Shown: piece after piece, positions 25,772-35,285 of the stretch
Layout of the letters: every line of letters begins with the position of its first letter
Numbering within the stretch: position 1 is the stretch's first letter
NCBI RefSeq assembly: GCF_902506425.1
Contig: NZ_LR732469.1
Coordinates: forward strand, 2,408,770 to 2,472,769
Length of the DNA: 64,000 nucleotides
From: Novosphingobium sp. 9U
GTDB taxonomy: Bacteria > Pseudomonadota > Alphaproteobacteria > Sphingomonadales > Sphingomonadaceae
Direction: 5' to 3'
Notes under the pieces: model-generated
Seen by the model: the letters and a program-made list of their open reading frames with translations, nothing else
Told to the model about the DNA's origin: nothing
Database searches by the model: none
Made by a program: the position numbers and the translations under genes

Positions 25772-26127
25772 GTGCGATCCCCTTCGATCATGATGCCGGC
25801 GACCTGCATAACGCCAAGCGAAATTTTACACTTTGGAGGCGCCATCGGCGATCGTTTCGGGTGTGCAATGCGGCTAGAAGAATATGCCCGGTGATCGGGA
25901 CTGTGCCACGGCAGGTCAGCAACGCGGTGCCCGCGCCGGACCAACGGGAGCGAGGCCACCTGCCGTTTTCCGGCCCTTACTCGCACATGGTTGCGTGTGC
26001 CGGCGACCAGCGCTACTTGGCGGCATTCGCTTGGACCCGGTGAGACTCCGGGTGGCTATTCCGGCCGCCAATCCGCCGGACAACGCACCTGCATCCGACA
26101 TCATGCCCCGGCGGCACAACGGTTGCT
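25772..26127. other. Intergenic region, 356 bp
   Basis: Lies between divergent genes (hydroxyacid oxidase leftward, SulP transporter rightward). A short AT-rich patch near 25822-25840 gives TAAAAT on the minus strand and may be part of the oxidase promoter. No convincing gene, terminator or RNA structure was seen in the rest. Confidence 0.3.
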
Positions 26128-27627
26128 GTGAATGCGGATCAATACATGAACACCCAATCCCTTTCTCGCTATCGTGCCGAGTGGTTCGATGGCGCGCATG
26201 CCGCCCGGCGTGACATCCTGGCCGGTATGGTCGGCACCTTCGCCCTCATTCCCGAAGTCATCGCGTTTTCGTTCGTCGCCGGCGTGGACCCCGAAGTGGG
26301 TCTGTTCGCCTCCTTCGTCATCGGCATTGTCATCGCATTCGCGGGAGGACGGCCGGCGATGATCTCTGGAGCAGCCGGCTCGGTCGCCCTCGTGGCTGCC
26401 GCGCTCGTCCATGCTCACGGGCTGTCGTACTTGCTGGCGGCGACGCTACTCGCCGGCGTCTTGCAGATCGTCTTCGGCCTGCTGAAGCTCGACGTGCTGA
26501 TGCGCTTCGTTTCCCGGTCGGTGCGGACGGGCTTCGTTAACGCTCTGGCGATCCTGATCTTCTCGGCGCAGATGCCACAGATGCTGGGTGTGGCGTGGCA
26601 GACCTATGCCATGATCGCTTTGGGGCTCGCCATCATCTACCTCCTGCCGAAATTGACCTCGGCGATCCCGTCCCCGCTCATCTGCGTCGTCGTGCTGACG
26701 GTCATCAGCGTCGTTTTCCCCATGCCGTTGCGCGTGGTCGGCGACCTTGGACGACTGCCTGGCTCGCTGCCTTCTCTGGCATGGCCCCAGGTTCCGATCG
26801 ACATCGCCACCCTGACGATCATCGCTCCTTACGCGTTCGCGATGGCCGCGGTAGGATTGTTGGAATCGATGATGACCGCCCGTGTCGTCGACGACCTGAC
26901 GGAGAGCACCAGCTCGAAGGCACGGGAGTGCACGGGCCTGGGTCTGGCCAATGTTGCGGCCGGGCTGTTCGGTGGCATCGCCGGGTGCGGGATGATCGGG
27001 CAGACGGTCGGCAACGTGCGCTATGGCGGCCGTGGCCGCTTGTCGACCCTGGTCGCCGGAGTGTTTCTGCTGATCGTCATGGTCCCGCTGCGTCCATGGG
27101 TCGCGCAAGTGCCGGTGGCGGCCCTAGTCGCGATCATGATCATGGTGTCGGTCAGCACCTTCTCCTGGGGATCGCTGCGCGACCTTGCACGCCATCCTAA
27201 GGTCTCCGGTGTCGTCATGCTGGCGACGGTGGCGGTCACCGTGGCGACGCACGACCTCTCGGCCGGGGTCGCCGTCGGCGTCCTTCTGAGCGGTGTGTTC
27301 TTCGCATTCAAGGTCACCCGGCTCATGGCCGTGCACGTCGAGTACGATCCTTCGAGCGACACCCGCATCTACACGGTGTCGGGACAGGTCTTCTTCGCCA
27401 GCGCCGAGATCTTCGCCGATCGCTTCGACCTTCGCGACCCGGCACGGCGCGTCCTCATCGACCTGACGAATGCGCACTTGTGGGACATCACAGCGGTCGG
27501 CGCGCTCGAGGATGTCACCTCGACCATGCGCCGCCATGGCATCGAGGTCGAGGTCGTCGGCTTGAACGAGGCGAGTGCCGTCCTCGTGGACCGCCACGCA
27601 CCGCTGCTGCGGCAGCCGGCGACCTGA
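26128..27627 (+). CDS. SulP/SLC26-family anion transporter with C-terminal STAS domain
   Basis: 499 residues: a hydrophobic inner-membrane core of about 10-12 spans (residues ~25-400) followed by a STAS domain (about 405-495) with VLIDLTNAHLWDITAVGALE. The core carries ISGAAGSVALV and VAAGLFGGIAGCGMIGQTVGN, typical of SulP carriers. Starts at GTG 26128 or ATG 26146; neither has a strong ribosome site. Family members carry sulfate, bicarbonate, dicarboxylates or similar anions. No linked carbonic anhydrase or sulfur gene is visible, so the substrate is open. Confidence 0.92.
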   Translation: MNADQYMNTQSLSRYRAEWFDGAHAARRDILAGMVGTFALIPEVIAFSFVAGVDPEVGLFASFVIGIVIAFAGGRPAMISGAAGSVALVAAALVHAHGLSYLLAATLLAGVLQIVFGLLKLDVLMRFVSRSVRTGFVNALAILIFSAQMPQMLGVAWQTYAMIALGLAIIYLLPKLTSAIPSPLICVVVLTVISVVFPMPLRVVGDLGRLPGSLPSLAWPQVPIDIATLTIIAPYAFAMAAVGLLESMMTARVVDDLTESTSSKARECTGLGLANVAAGLFGGIAGCGMIGQTVGNVRYGGRGRLSTLVAGVFLLIVMVPLRPWVAQVPVAALVAIMIMVSVSTFSWGSLRDLARHPKVSGVVMLATVAVTVATHDLSAGVAVGVLLSGVFFAFKVTRLMAVHVEYDPSSDTRIYTVSGQVFFASAEIFADRFDLRDPARRVLIDLTNAHLWDITAVGALEDVTSTMRRHGIEVEVVGLNEASAVLVDRHAPLLRQPAT

Positions 27628-27693
27628 ATGCCTGGCGGCTCCCGGGTAATCGCAGAAGCTACCTCGATGCCTGGAAGCAGGTCATCGCACGCT

Positions 27694-28755
27694 TCAGGGG
27701 ATCAGTCGCTCAGCCCGCAGCCGCTCGAACAACGCGAAGAACGCATCATCGGTCGGCTGATATGCAGTGAAGCCCAGCCGCCGGCTCTTGCTCATGTCGG
27801 TGACCACCTCGATCGGCCGGCCAAGGTCGGCGTCGGTGTGCCAAGGTGAGGCAAGGCGGCCGAGATCAGGTTCGGCCAAGCCCTCGCGCAAGGCGATCTC
27901 GCGCCACAGTGCGGCGTCCTCCGCCATCTGCTGCTCGAGCGGACGAACGGTGCCGTCGAACGGCGCCGCTTCTACCTCGAACCATCGGGCGATGCGCTCC
28001 CACATCCATTGCCAGCGGAAGATGTCGCCGTTGACGACGTTGAACGCCTGATCGTGCGCTGTCTCTGTCTCCGCAGCCCAGATCAGGTGCCGGGCAAGCT
28101 GACCCGCGTCCGTCATGTCGGTGAGCCCCGACCATTGCGCGGCCGAGCCGGGGAACGTGAAGGGCCGCCCTTTCTCGCGGCAGAGTGTCGCATAGACGGC
28201 CAGCGTCGTGCCCATGTTCATGGCGTTGCCTACGGCCATGCCGATCACGGTGTGCGGACGGTGCACGCTCCAGGTGAAGCCATCGCGCGCTGCAGCGGCG
28301 AACACCTCGTCTTCCTGGGCGTAGTAGAAGTTCTCGACGTCGAGCCGTCCCTGTTCCTCACGGAACGGCGTCTGCGGCAGCGTGCCTTTGCCGTACGCCT
28401 CGAAGGGGCCGAGGTAGTGCTTGAGGCCGGTGACCAGCGCCACGTGCCGCGGCACCGAAGGCTTTGGAAGAGCGTCCAGCAGATTGCGCACCATGGCGGA
28501 GTTCACGCGGATGTTCTCCGCCTCGCTGTCCTGGCGCAACCAGGTGGTGATGAACACCGCATCGGGATTGAGATCGCGCAACGCCGCAGCGGTCGCAGTC
28601 GCGTCCTGAAGGTCCGCTGCGATCGGCTGGACGCCGGCCTGGCCTGCGGGGCGCCGTGCAAGACCGTGGACCGACCAGCCCTGCGCTGCCAACAAGGTCG
28701 ATGTCGCGCTGCCGACGATCCCGCTCGCGCCAACCACCAATGCCGTCTTCGTCAT
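27694..28755 (-). CDS. PRISE-type NAD(P)H-dependent enone reductase / extended SDR (progesterone 5-beta-reductase-like)
   Basis: About 353 residues from ATG 28755 (GGAG 6 nt upstream). A Rossmann loop VVGASGIVGSA opens the protein. The PRISE signature VTGLKHYLGPFE with the functional Lys is present, as is the WSVHRPHTVIG segment. Plant and bacterial PRISE enzymes reduce the C=C bond of activated enones such as progesterone or 8-oxogeranial. It is divergent from an HxlR regulator with 91 bp between starts, a common sensor/reductase arrangement. Confidence 0.88.
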   Translation of the reverse strand: MTKTALVVGASGIVGSATSTLLAAQGWSVHGLARRPAGQAGVQPIAADLQDATATAAALRDLNPDAVFITTWLRQDSEAENIRVNSAMVRNLLDALPKPSVPRHVALVTGLKHYLGPFEAYGKGTLPQTPFREEQGRLDVENFYYAQEDEVFAAAARDGFTWSVHRPHTVIGMAVGNAMNMGTTLAVYATLCREKGRPFTFPGSAAQWSGLTDMTDAGQLARHLIWAAETETAHDQAFNVVNGDIFRWQWMWERIARWFEVEAAPFDGTVRPLEQQMAEDAALWREIALREGLAEPDLGRLASPWHTDADLGRPIEVVTDMSKSRRLGFTAYQPTDDAFFALFERLRAERLIP

Positions 28756-28846
28756 CATGTTCTCCAATCAAAGCTGGAGCTAGGCACGAAAGTCCCGCGA
28801 TTCTAGACGGCACCATTCGCACCCCCAGGAACCAGAAGGTAACCAC

Positions 28847-29227
28847 ATGCAGCCCGGAACGCCGGATGAAGAGTGGAGAGAAGATTGTGCGCCGCGCCGG
28901 GTGCTGGAGCTGTTCGCCACCAAGTGGACCAGCATGGTGCTGCACACGCTGCATGCCCGCCACGACGGTGTCGCCCGCACGGGCATGCTTCAACGCAGCG
29001 TCCCGGGCATTTCCAAGAAGATGTTGACCCAAACGGTGCGCGACATGGAAGCGAGCGGCCTGCTGAGCCGACATGTCCAGAGCACACTACCGCCGATGGT
29101 CGAGTACCGCCTGACGAACTTGGGCCGGCGCTTCGTGGAGCCTGTCGAATTGCTCTACGCCTGGGGCCGTGACAACGCCGACGCGCTGGACCGTCTCAAG
29201 GCCCGCCCCAGCTCACGTCGCACTTAG
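28847..29227 (+). CDS. HxlR-family transcriptional regulator
   Basis: 126 residues, the usual HxlR length. Starts at ATG 28847 with AGAAGG 8 nt upstream. The winged-helix core includes LLELFATKWTSMVLHTL-like and IPGISKKMLTQTVRDMEASG-like helices and the wing segment VEYRLTNLGRRF. A cysteine near residue 10 (EDCAPRR) could serve in redox or electrophile sensing, as in other HxlR proteins. Probably controls itself and the divergent enone reductase. Confidence 0.92.
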   Translation: MQPGTPDEEWREDCAPRRVLELFATKWTSMVLHTLHARHDGVARTGMLQRSVPGISKKMLTQTVRDMEASGLLSRHVQSTLPPMVEYRLTNLGRRFVEPVELLYAWGRDNADALDRLKARPSSRRT

Positions 29228-29312
29228 CCCTACCACGGCGATGCTCCCTTGAGCGGAAGACCTGTCCCAAATGGCGGCTTCACGTCAGCAGCTGCAAGGG
29301 GTGAAATCGGGC

Positions 29313-30451
29313 CTAGGCTGCTACGCGGTCGCGGCCGGCCAGCTTCGCTGCATACAATTGCCGGTCGGCACGGTCGATTGCGTCGGTGAACGACGTGTCG
29401 TGCGGCTCTATGACGGCCAGCCCGGTGCTTACCGTGTACTCGAACGGGCCCGGGCGACTGATCGCCGCCCTCGCGTTTTGTGCAAGGCGCTGCGCCGTAA
29501 GCAACGATGCCTCGGGCATGATCACCAGGAACTCGTCGCCACCCATGCGCACGACGTGCCCCGGACGAAGCGCCTTGCTCTCCTGCGTCGCCGAGGTCAG
29601 CGCCTGCGCCAGACCGACTAGCGCGGCGTCTCCTGCGGCATGGCCGAACCGGTCGTTGATGGACTTGAAATGATCGACGTCGATGTGGGCCAGCCAGGTT
29701 CCGGCTTTCAGGAGTGCGTGCTCGTTGCTCGCCAGCCAGGCGCGGTTGTACACTCTGGTGAGGCCGTCGCGCCACGTGCTCTCACGCAGTGCGGCCAGAG
29801 CAGCCTCGGCAGCATCGCGATCAGGCTCAAGTTGAGCAGCATGAGCAACGATTGATCCGAAAGCGGAGCGGCAATCGCCAGCGTGCTGGGCGTGGCCAGA
29901 TCCAGGACCTCGCCTGCGATCACGTAAAGGTAGCAGGGGATGTACGCCAACATCGCAGATCCCGCGATGGGTCCGCCATATCCCTGCGGCATCGCTCGGC
30001 GGGATTGCCGGATGATGTCGAGCCCGAATAGGCCCATGCCGAACGCGAGACCGAGGGTGGCCAGCACTTGTTCGCTCTGAGCCGGCAGATGGATATCCGT
30101 CGTGCGGGCAAGGTGAGGCAGCAGGAAGCCGATCATTGTCGCCAGCGGCGGCACCGCCATCCACCAGCGCCACAGCGGCTGCTTGGCGAACAGGCGGACG
30201 CCGGTCACCACCGGGATATTGGACGCGGTCAGTGCGGCCAAGAGCAGGGCCCGGATCAGCACGGCGTCGGGCAGGTAGATCCATTCGAGGCCGGCAAGCG
30301 CAACGCAGTAGAGGAGCAGGCTCGCCGCCCAGTGTGCATGGTGCAGCTGATCTTTGCGTCCCCGCCAAAGCGCTACGAAGATGATGACGAACGTGACGCA
30401 CGCGAGCACGCTGCAGAGGCGCAAAGTGGCAAGATCGAGAGAGATGAACAT
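29313..30451 (-). pseudogene. Membrane-anchored GGDEF (diguanylate cyclase) gene split by a frameshift
   Basis: The first ~210 codons (from ATG 30451) encode an integral membrane region with about six spans, beginning MFISLDLATLRL. That frame runs on out of register to a stop at 29708. The GGDEF domain lies in the neighbouring frame and ends at 29313: DGLTRVYNRAWLA, then DVDHFKSINDRFGHAAGD, then the active-site RMGGDEFLVI. The two halves join near 29800-29830, where a one-base loss (or a missed base in assembly) would explain the shift. As written, the cyclase domain would not be translated with its membrane anchor. No slippery heptamer was seen at the junction. Confidence 0.75.
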
Positions 30452-30524
30452 ATCGCGCAGCCGACATACGCGCGATTGCTTAAGAAGGCTTCTATGTTGC
30501 GCAGGCTATGGTCATGCGGATGCC

Positions 30525-31355
30525 TCAGAGCATCTCGAGCGGCCGGCGCTCGCGCGGTCGCGGAAAGGCAGCGTCCAACGCGGCGATGACCGCGTCAGGT
30601 AGTTCGAGGTCGGCGGCGGCGCGGTTTTCGCGGACATGTTCCACGGTGCCGGCCTTGGGGATGGCAATGACGCCCTGCTGCTGCATCGTCCAGGCAAGCG
30701 CAACTTGCGCCGGGGTGGCATCCATCCGCTGGGCCCCGTCGATGAGGGCAGGGTGCCCAAGCAGCCTTCCCTGCTCGACAGGGCTGTATGCCATGATGGG
30801 CATGCGATGATCCTGCAGCCAGGGCAGCAGGTCGTGCTCGGGCCCCCGTCTCGTCAGGTTGTACAGGATCTGGTCGGTAGTGCAGGCGTCGCCTCCCACT
30901 GCGACGAGTTCCTCCATGTCATCCGTGTCGAGGTTGCTGACGCCCCAATGACGTATCTTCCCGGCTCTCTTGAGCGCCTCCATCGCCTCCACTGTTTCGC
31001 CAAGGGGGACAGAGCCGCGCCAGTGCAGGAGATACAAGTCGATCCGGTCGGTGCCGAGCCGCTTCAAGCTGGCTTCGCAGGCAAGAGGCAGGCGCTTGCG
31101 CGAGGCGTTCTGCGGATAGGCCTTGCTGACCAGGAACAGCGTCTCGCGCATGGGCCCGAGTGCCTCGGAGACAAGCGTCTCTGCCGCGCCCTCGCCATAC
31201 ATCTCGGCAGTATCGATCAGCGTCATGCCCAGTTCCACGCCCGTGCGCAGTGCCGCGATCTCGGCCGCTCGCTGATCTCTACGCTCGCCGATCATCCAGG
31301 TGCCCTGGCCGAGCGCGGGTACTCTCTCGCCGCCGGGAAGGAGCACTGTCTTCAT
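30525..31355 (-). CDS. Aldo/keto reductase
   Basis: 276 residues from ATG 31355. The AKR tetrad is visible: Asp and Tyr in LIDTAEMYGEG, Lys in FLVSKAYPQN and His in LYLLHWRGSV. The NADPH-binding C-terminal segment IAIPKAGTVEHVREN is present. This is the YdjG/Tas-like single-domain AKR group, acting on aldehydes or ketones. A much longer open frame extends upstream of the ATG but shows no homology. Its promoter region abuts the divergent DksA-like gene. Confidence 0.9.
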   Translation of the reverse strand: MKTVLLPGGERVPALGQGTWMIGERRDQRAAEIAALRTGVELGMTLIDTAEMYGEGAAETLVSEALGPMRETLFLVSKAYPQNASRKRLPLACEASLKRLGTDRIDLYLLHWRGSVPLGETVEAMEALKRAGKIRHWGVSNLDTDDMEELVAVGGDACTTDQILYNLTRRGPEHDLLPWLQDHRMPIMAYSPVEQGRLLGHPALIDGAQRMDATPAQVALAWTMQQQGVIAIPKAGTVEHVRENRAAADLELPDAVIAALDAAFPRPRERRPLEML

Positions 31356-31590
31356 GATTGTCTCGCCGGATAGTTCACTCGCAGCCCAACGCGCCGAGCG
31401 GGTCTCTGGTTCTCCCGACAGGGCCAATCGCGAGAAGTCGACGCCGCAAAGGGTTTTCAATAGTGGATTGATCGCAGTTGCCAGCCGGTGGAGCAAAGCT
31501 TGCTGCGAACACGCTAGACGCTGTGTTGAACCAGCGCACGATCCTATGCGTTGCTGGTGATGACAACGGCAGGATCGTGAGGAGAGAGCC

Positions 31591-31854
31591 ATGGCCGGCG
31601 GATGGTCGCGCGATGGGGCAGTACAGGATCAGATCGACGACACGGTCACCGATGCCGTCCGGAGCGCACGTGCACGGCTTCCGGGCGGAGACGGGCTGGA
31701 ACACTGCGAGGATTGCGGCGAACGCATCCCAAAGCGCCGACGGGAAGCATTGCCTGGCGTGCGGACCTGCGTCTCCTGTCAGAGCGAACGCGACAAGGCG
31801 GTCATCCACTCGAGCATAAATCGGCGGGGCAGCAAGGACAGCCAGTTGCGCTGA
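31591..31854 (+). CDS. Small DksA/TraR-type C4 zinc-finger protein
   Basis: 87 residues with a four-cysteine finger C39-x2-C42-x17-C60-x2-C63, as in YbiI/TraR-like proteins. Excellent ribosome site AGGAGAGAG ahead of ATG 31591. The acidic coiled-coil tip of full DksA is missing, so it is the short YbiI-like form. A role at the RNA polymerase secondary channel is the family expectation, not something the sequence proves. Upstream of the SOS-regulated dinB by 105 bp. Confidence 0.85.
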   Translation: MAGGWSRDGAVQDQIDDTVTDAVRSARARLPGGDGLEHCEDCGERIPKRRREALPGVRTCVSCQSERDKAVIHSSINRRGSKDSQLR

Positions 31855-31923
31855 CCGCCGTGGCTGCATCAAAGCGGCTAGCAGCAGTTCGCACGTTTGA
31901 AGGGGCAGAACGGCTTTTTCCGT

Positions 31924-31938
31924 GTTCCCACTTCGTTC
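31924..31938. promoter_or_regulatory. LexA (SOS) box upstream of dinB
   Basis: GTTC at 31924-31927, seven bases, then GTTC at 31935-31938. GTTC-N7-GTTC is the established LexA-binding direct repeat of alphaproteobacteria. It stands 21 bp before the dinB ATG, a normal place for a repressor site, and supports the downstream start for dinB. Confidence 0.75.
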
Positions 31939-31959
31939 CTGATCCCGTATGATCAGGTG

Positions 31960-33048
31960 ATGATCGCCGTCACCCGCAAGATCATCCATGTCGACATGGA
32001 CGCATTCTTTGCGTCCGTGGAGCAGCGCGACAATCCGTCACTGCGCGGGCGTCCAGTGGCGGTCGGTCATGCCGCCGCGCGTGGCGTCGTGGCAGCGGCA
32101 AGCTATGAAGCGCGGCAGTTCGGCGTGCGGTCCGCCCTGCCATCGGTGACCGCGCTGCGACGTTGTCCGGATCTGGTGTTCGTGCCGCCCAGGTTCGAGG
32201 TTTACCGCGACGTCTCTCGCCAGGTGCACGAGGTGTTCTCGCGGTACACCGACCTGATCCAGCCTCTCTCGCTGGATGAGGCGTACCTTGATGTGACCGT
32301 CAACAAGCGCAGGATCGAAACCGCCTGGCTTACAGCCAAGGAGATCCGTGCTGCGATCTTGGCTGAAACTGGCCTGACCGCATCGGCCGGTATCTCGTAC
32401 AACAAGTTCCTGGCCAAGCTGGCGTCCGATCATCGCAAGCCCAACGGCCAGTTCGCGGTAACGCCGGACATGGGTGCGGCTTGGGTCGAGACCATCCCGG
32501 TCAGCCGTTTCCATGGTGTCGGGCCAGTGACCGCGCAGAAGATGAAGCGGCTCGGCATCGAGACTGGAGCGGATCTGCGCGCGAAGTCGATGGAGTTCCT
32601 GCAAGCGCACTTCGGCAGCTCTGCCGAGTGGTATCATGCGATCGCGCGTGGCGAGGACGAGCGGCCGGTCAATCCCAACCGCGTGCGAAAGTCATCCGGC
32701 TCCGAGACGACCTTCGATCGCGACCTGACAGAGCCGAGCGAGATCGAAGCGGGTGTGCTGCGGATGGCAGATGACGTGTGGCGCTGGTGCGAGGCGCGGC
32801 AGACCTTCGGCCGCACTGTGACGGTCAAGGTCAAGTACGGCGACTTTCAGCAGATCACCCGCAGCCGCAGCCAGCCTGGGCCGCTCGCGACGTCAGAGGC
32901 CCTCAACCGGTTGGCGCTCGATCTGATCAGGTCGGTGCTGCCCACGCCGAAGGGCATCCGGCTTGTCGGCGTGACGGTGTCCAACTTCTCGGAGCTGCAA
33001 ACCGAGCCAGAGAGCGAGCTGCCGATGTTTGCCCAGGCAGCCGCGTGA
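31960..33048 (+). CDS. dinB: DNA polymerase IV (Y-family translesion polymerase)
   Basis: About 362 residues from ATG 31960. Active-site motifs are HVDMDAFFASVEQRDNP (first metal Asp), ASYEARQFGVRSALP, and SLDEAYLDVT with the Asp-Glu pair. A helix-hairpin-helix thumb (FHGVGPVTAQKMKRLGI) and a little-finger domain follow. An earlier in-frame TTG at 31897 would place the SOS box inside the coding region, so the later start is preferred. The enzyme performs error-prone bypass of lesions. Its regulation by LexA is strongly suggested by the upstream GTTC-N7-GTTC box. It lacks a clear beta-clamp motif that I can assign with certainty. Confidence 0.96.
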   Translation: MIAVTRKIIHVDMDAFFASVEQRDNPSLRGRPVAVGHAAARGVVAAASYEARQFGVRSALPSVTALRRCPDLVFVPPRFEVYRDVSRQVHEVFSRYTDLIQPLSLDEAYLDVTVNKRRIETAWLTAKEIRAAILAETGLTASAGISYNKFLAKLASDHRKPNGQFAVTPDMGAAWVETIPVSRFHGVGPVTAQKMKRLGIETGADLRAKSMEFLQAHFGSSAEWYHAIARGEDERPVNPNRVRKSSGSETTFDRDLTEPSEIEAGVLRMADDVWRWCEARQTFGRTVTVKVKYGDFQQITRSRSQPGPLATSEALNRLALDLIRSVLPTPKGIRLVGVTVSNFSELQTEPESELPMFAQAAA

Positions 33049-33089
33049 CGCATGGCGTGTTGAGGGCAACGCCGGGCGGCGAGGCGGAG

Positions 33090-33989
33090 ATGAGGACGCC
33101 AGCGCCTGATCCCGTCGGTTCGGCCTCGTCCGATGCGGTCACGCCCGATTTCGTGGTTGTCGATGTGGAGACCGCCTGTTCCCGCGTCAGCAGCATCTGC
33201 CAGATCGGGATCGTCGGCTTCAGGAACGGTGTGGAGGTGTTCGAGTACGAGACTTTGGTCGACCCGCTCGACCACTTCTCATCGTTCAACACGCGCATCC
33301 ACGGCATCACCAGCGACCACGTCGTCGGAGCACCGCACTTCGGCCAGATCCACGCAGTGATCGACCGGCACCTCTCCAGCCGGATCACCGTCGCGCATTC
33401 GTTCTTCGACAAAGGTGCACTCGGGGCTGCCTGCGCGATCCACGACCGGGCTGTGATCGAGACCACGTGGCTCGACAGCGTCCGAGTGGCCAAGCGGGCA
33501 TGGCCCGAACTGCCCAGCCACCGGTTGAACGTGCTGACCAAGTTCCTGGGCGTCCGGCACAAGCACCACGACGCGCTCAGCGACGCGCGCGCCGCGGGGA
33601 TGGTGATCGTGCGCGCCATCGAGCATACCGGCATCGAGCTCGCGGCGTGGCTGTCATCGAACAACACACGCCGCGGCCGGGCTCCGGTCGCGGCCGAAAC
33701 CGGACCGCTCAAGGGTCAGCGGGTGGCGATCCTCGGCGCGGGGCGGGACGGGCAGCTTGCGCGGTCCCTGGCCGCGGCGGGCGCGCGCATCATGTCCTGC
33801 GTCGGTGCGACCACGACCAAGCTCGTCATCAGTGACACTCATCCCTTTGGTCGCTTTGTCACCGCGCACGCGGAGCACCGCCGCGCAGAAGAGTTGCAGC
33901 GCGGAGGAGCGGCGATCGAGATCGTATCTGAGGGAGAGCTGCGCAGGATCTTCGGCTCGACGCATAAGGCTGCGGCTGGCACGGAGTGA
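33090..33989 (+). CDS. DEDDh 3'-5' exonuclease with C-terminal BRCT domain (DNA pol III epsilon-like)
   Basis: About 299 residues from ATG 33090. The exonuclease part (about 15-185) shows Asp-x-Glu in FVVVDVETA, NTRIHGIT, and the HDALSDARAA motif with catalytic His and Asp. A BRCT domain follows (about 205-295), starting GPLKGQRVAILG. Similar exonuclease-BRCT proteins are seen in Gram-positive and proteobacterial genomes and are probably repair nucleases. It starts 41 bp after dinB in the same direction, so it may be part of the same SOS-controlled transcript. Confidence 0.88.
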   Translation: MRTPAPDPVGSASSDAVTPDFVVVDVETACSRVSSICQIGIVGFRNGVEVFEYETLVDPLDHFSSFNTRIHGITSDHVVGAPHFGQIHAVIDRHLSSRITVAHSFFDKGALGAACAIHDRAVIETTWLDSVRVAKRAWPELPSHRLNVLTKFLGVRHKHHDALSDARAAGMVIVRAIEHTGIELAAWLSSNNTRRGRAPVAAETGPLKGQRVAILGAGRDGQLARSLAAAGARIMSCVGATTTKLVISDTHPFGRFVTAHAEHRRAEELQRGGAAIEIVSEGELRRIFGSTHKAAAGTE

Positions 33990-34112
33990 GCGCTTGCTCT
34001 TGAGATGGCGTCAAGTCGGCTCGTCCGGTTTCAGGCGCTCTTCAGAGCGTGCTCGTGCCCGTGCAGTCCATTCCGACTTTGCATTCACGGCAGCCCGGAC
34101 TAGGCGCGCGCC

Positions 34113-34364
34113 ATGATGGACATTCCCTGGGACCAGCCCGCAACGCTGATCGATCTGGATGGCAAGACGCCGATGACCGGATCGATCCTTGACTGCGTGA
34201 CGCACTTCTCGCTTTTTAAGCCATTTGCCAAGGAGCAGGCGCGCATCCTGCTGACGCGGCCCGTGTTTCGCGAAGGCCGCAAGACGCGGACCTGGCTCCT
34301 CAATCCTGATGAGATCGAAAAGCTCGCCGAACGGCTCGATGCCGAGAAGAAGGCGGCTCAGTAA
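34113..34364 (+). CDS. Hypothetical 83-residue protein
   Basis: A short polar protein not recognised as any family. It begins MMDIPWDQPATLIDLDG and ends in a charged helix rich in Glu, Lys and Ala. No cysteine cluster, signal peptide or membrane segment. The start is at ATG 34113 or 34116; the upstream ribosome site is weak. It ends 9 bp before the convergent deacetylase gene stop. Codon use (G/C at third positions) is like its neighbours, which favours a real gene. Confidence 0.55.
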   Translation: MMDIPWDQPATLIDLDGKTPMTGSILDCVTHFSLFKPFAKEQARILLTRPVFREGRKTRTWLLNPDEIEKLAERLDAEKKAAQ

Positions 34365-34373
34365 GCCAGAACA

Positions 34374-35285
34374 TCAGGCGGGATTACTCGCGTCGATCGT
34401 GGCGGAAAGGGTGAGGATCGTGCTCGCATGCCGCAAGGCCACGGCTTCACGGTCCGCGCCATAGCCGCCCCCCAGCGTACTCGCCATGGGTATGCCGCGG
34501 CGTTCTGCCTCTAAAGCCACGAAGCGATCGCGGCCTGCGAGGCCTTCGTCGGTCAAGGAGAGCCGGCCCAGCTTGTCGTCCGCGTGCACGTCGACACCCG
34601 CCTGCAACAGGATCAGCTCGGGCGCGAAGCGATCGAGGACGTTGGGCAGCGATCCAGCCAAGGCGTCCAAATAGCCGGCATCTCCCGTCGCATCGGGCAG
34701 TCCGACGTCCAGAGACGAGCGCACCTTGCGGCTCGGAAAGTTCTTCTCCGCATGAATGGAGAGCGTGAAGATGTCCCCACGCCCTGCAGTCAGCGCTGCG
34801 GTGCCGTCGCCCTGGTGTACGTCGAGGTCGAGGATGAGGATGCGCGAGACGTCTCCCTCCTCGATCAGCCTGTTGGCAGCGACCGCCAGGTCATTGAACA
34901 CGCAATAGCCCGCGCCGGTATCCGCCAGGGCGTGGTGGCTGCCGCCCGCCGCATTTGCCGCGTACCCGTGCTGAAGTGCCAGCTTAGCCGCCAGCCATGT
35001 CCCGCCGGGGGAGAGCTGCGATCGTCGGGAAATCCGCTCATCGATTGGGAAGCCGATCCGGCGCTGCTTGGCTGCCGGTACCATGCAAGCGATCACTTCA
35101 TCGACATAGACCGGGTCGTGGACGGCCTCCAGCCATTCTCGCGGCATGATATCGGGCGCGTGGATCGTCATGGCGACGCCGCTTTGCGACAGCATGCGCA
35201 TGACCAGCGCATACTTGTCGTGCGGGAAAGTGCCCGTGGCTTCGGTGTCGACCACGTAGCCGGGATGATGGACGACATGCAGCAT
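34374..35285 (-). CDS. Histone-deacetylase-superfamily zinc amidohydrolase
   Basis: 303 residues with the HDAC catalytic set: His117-His118 in [11 protein letters not shown], zinc-binding Asp155 and His157 in [12 protein letters not shown], a further Asp in [13 protein letters not shown] and a GGG-Y-like loop near the end (TLGGGYGAD). Bacterial members include acetoin-utilisation AcuC-like, acetylpolyamine amidohydrolase and HDLP types. Length fits the short HDLP-like group. No neighbour points to a particular substrate. Confidence 0.92.
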   Translation of the reverse strand: MLHVVHHPGYVVDTEATGTFPHDKYALVMRMLSQSGVAMTIHAPDIMPREWLEAVHDPVYVDEVIACMVPAAKQRRIGFPIDERISRRSQLSPGGTWLAAKLALQHGYAANAAGGSHHALADTGAGYCVFNDLAVAANRLIEEGDVSRILILDLDVHQGDGTAALTAGRGDIFTLSIHAEKNFPSRKVRSSLDVGLPDATGDAGYLDALAGSLPNVLDRFAPELILLQAGVDVHADDKLGRLSLTDEGLAGRDRFVALEAERRGIPMASTLGGGYGADREAVALRHASTILTLSATIDASNPA

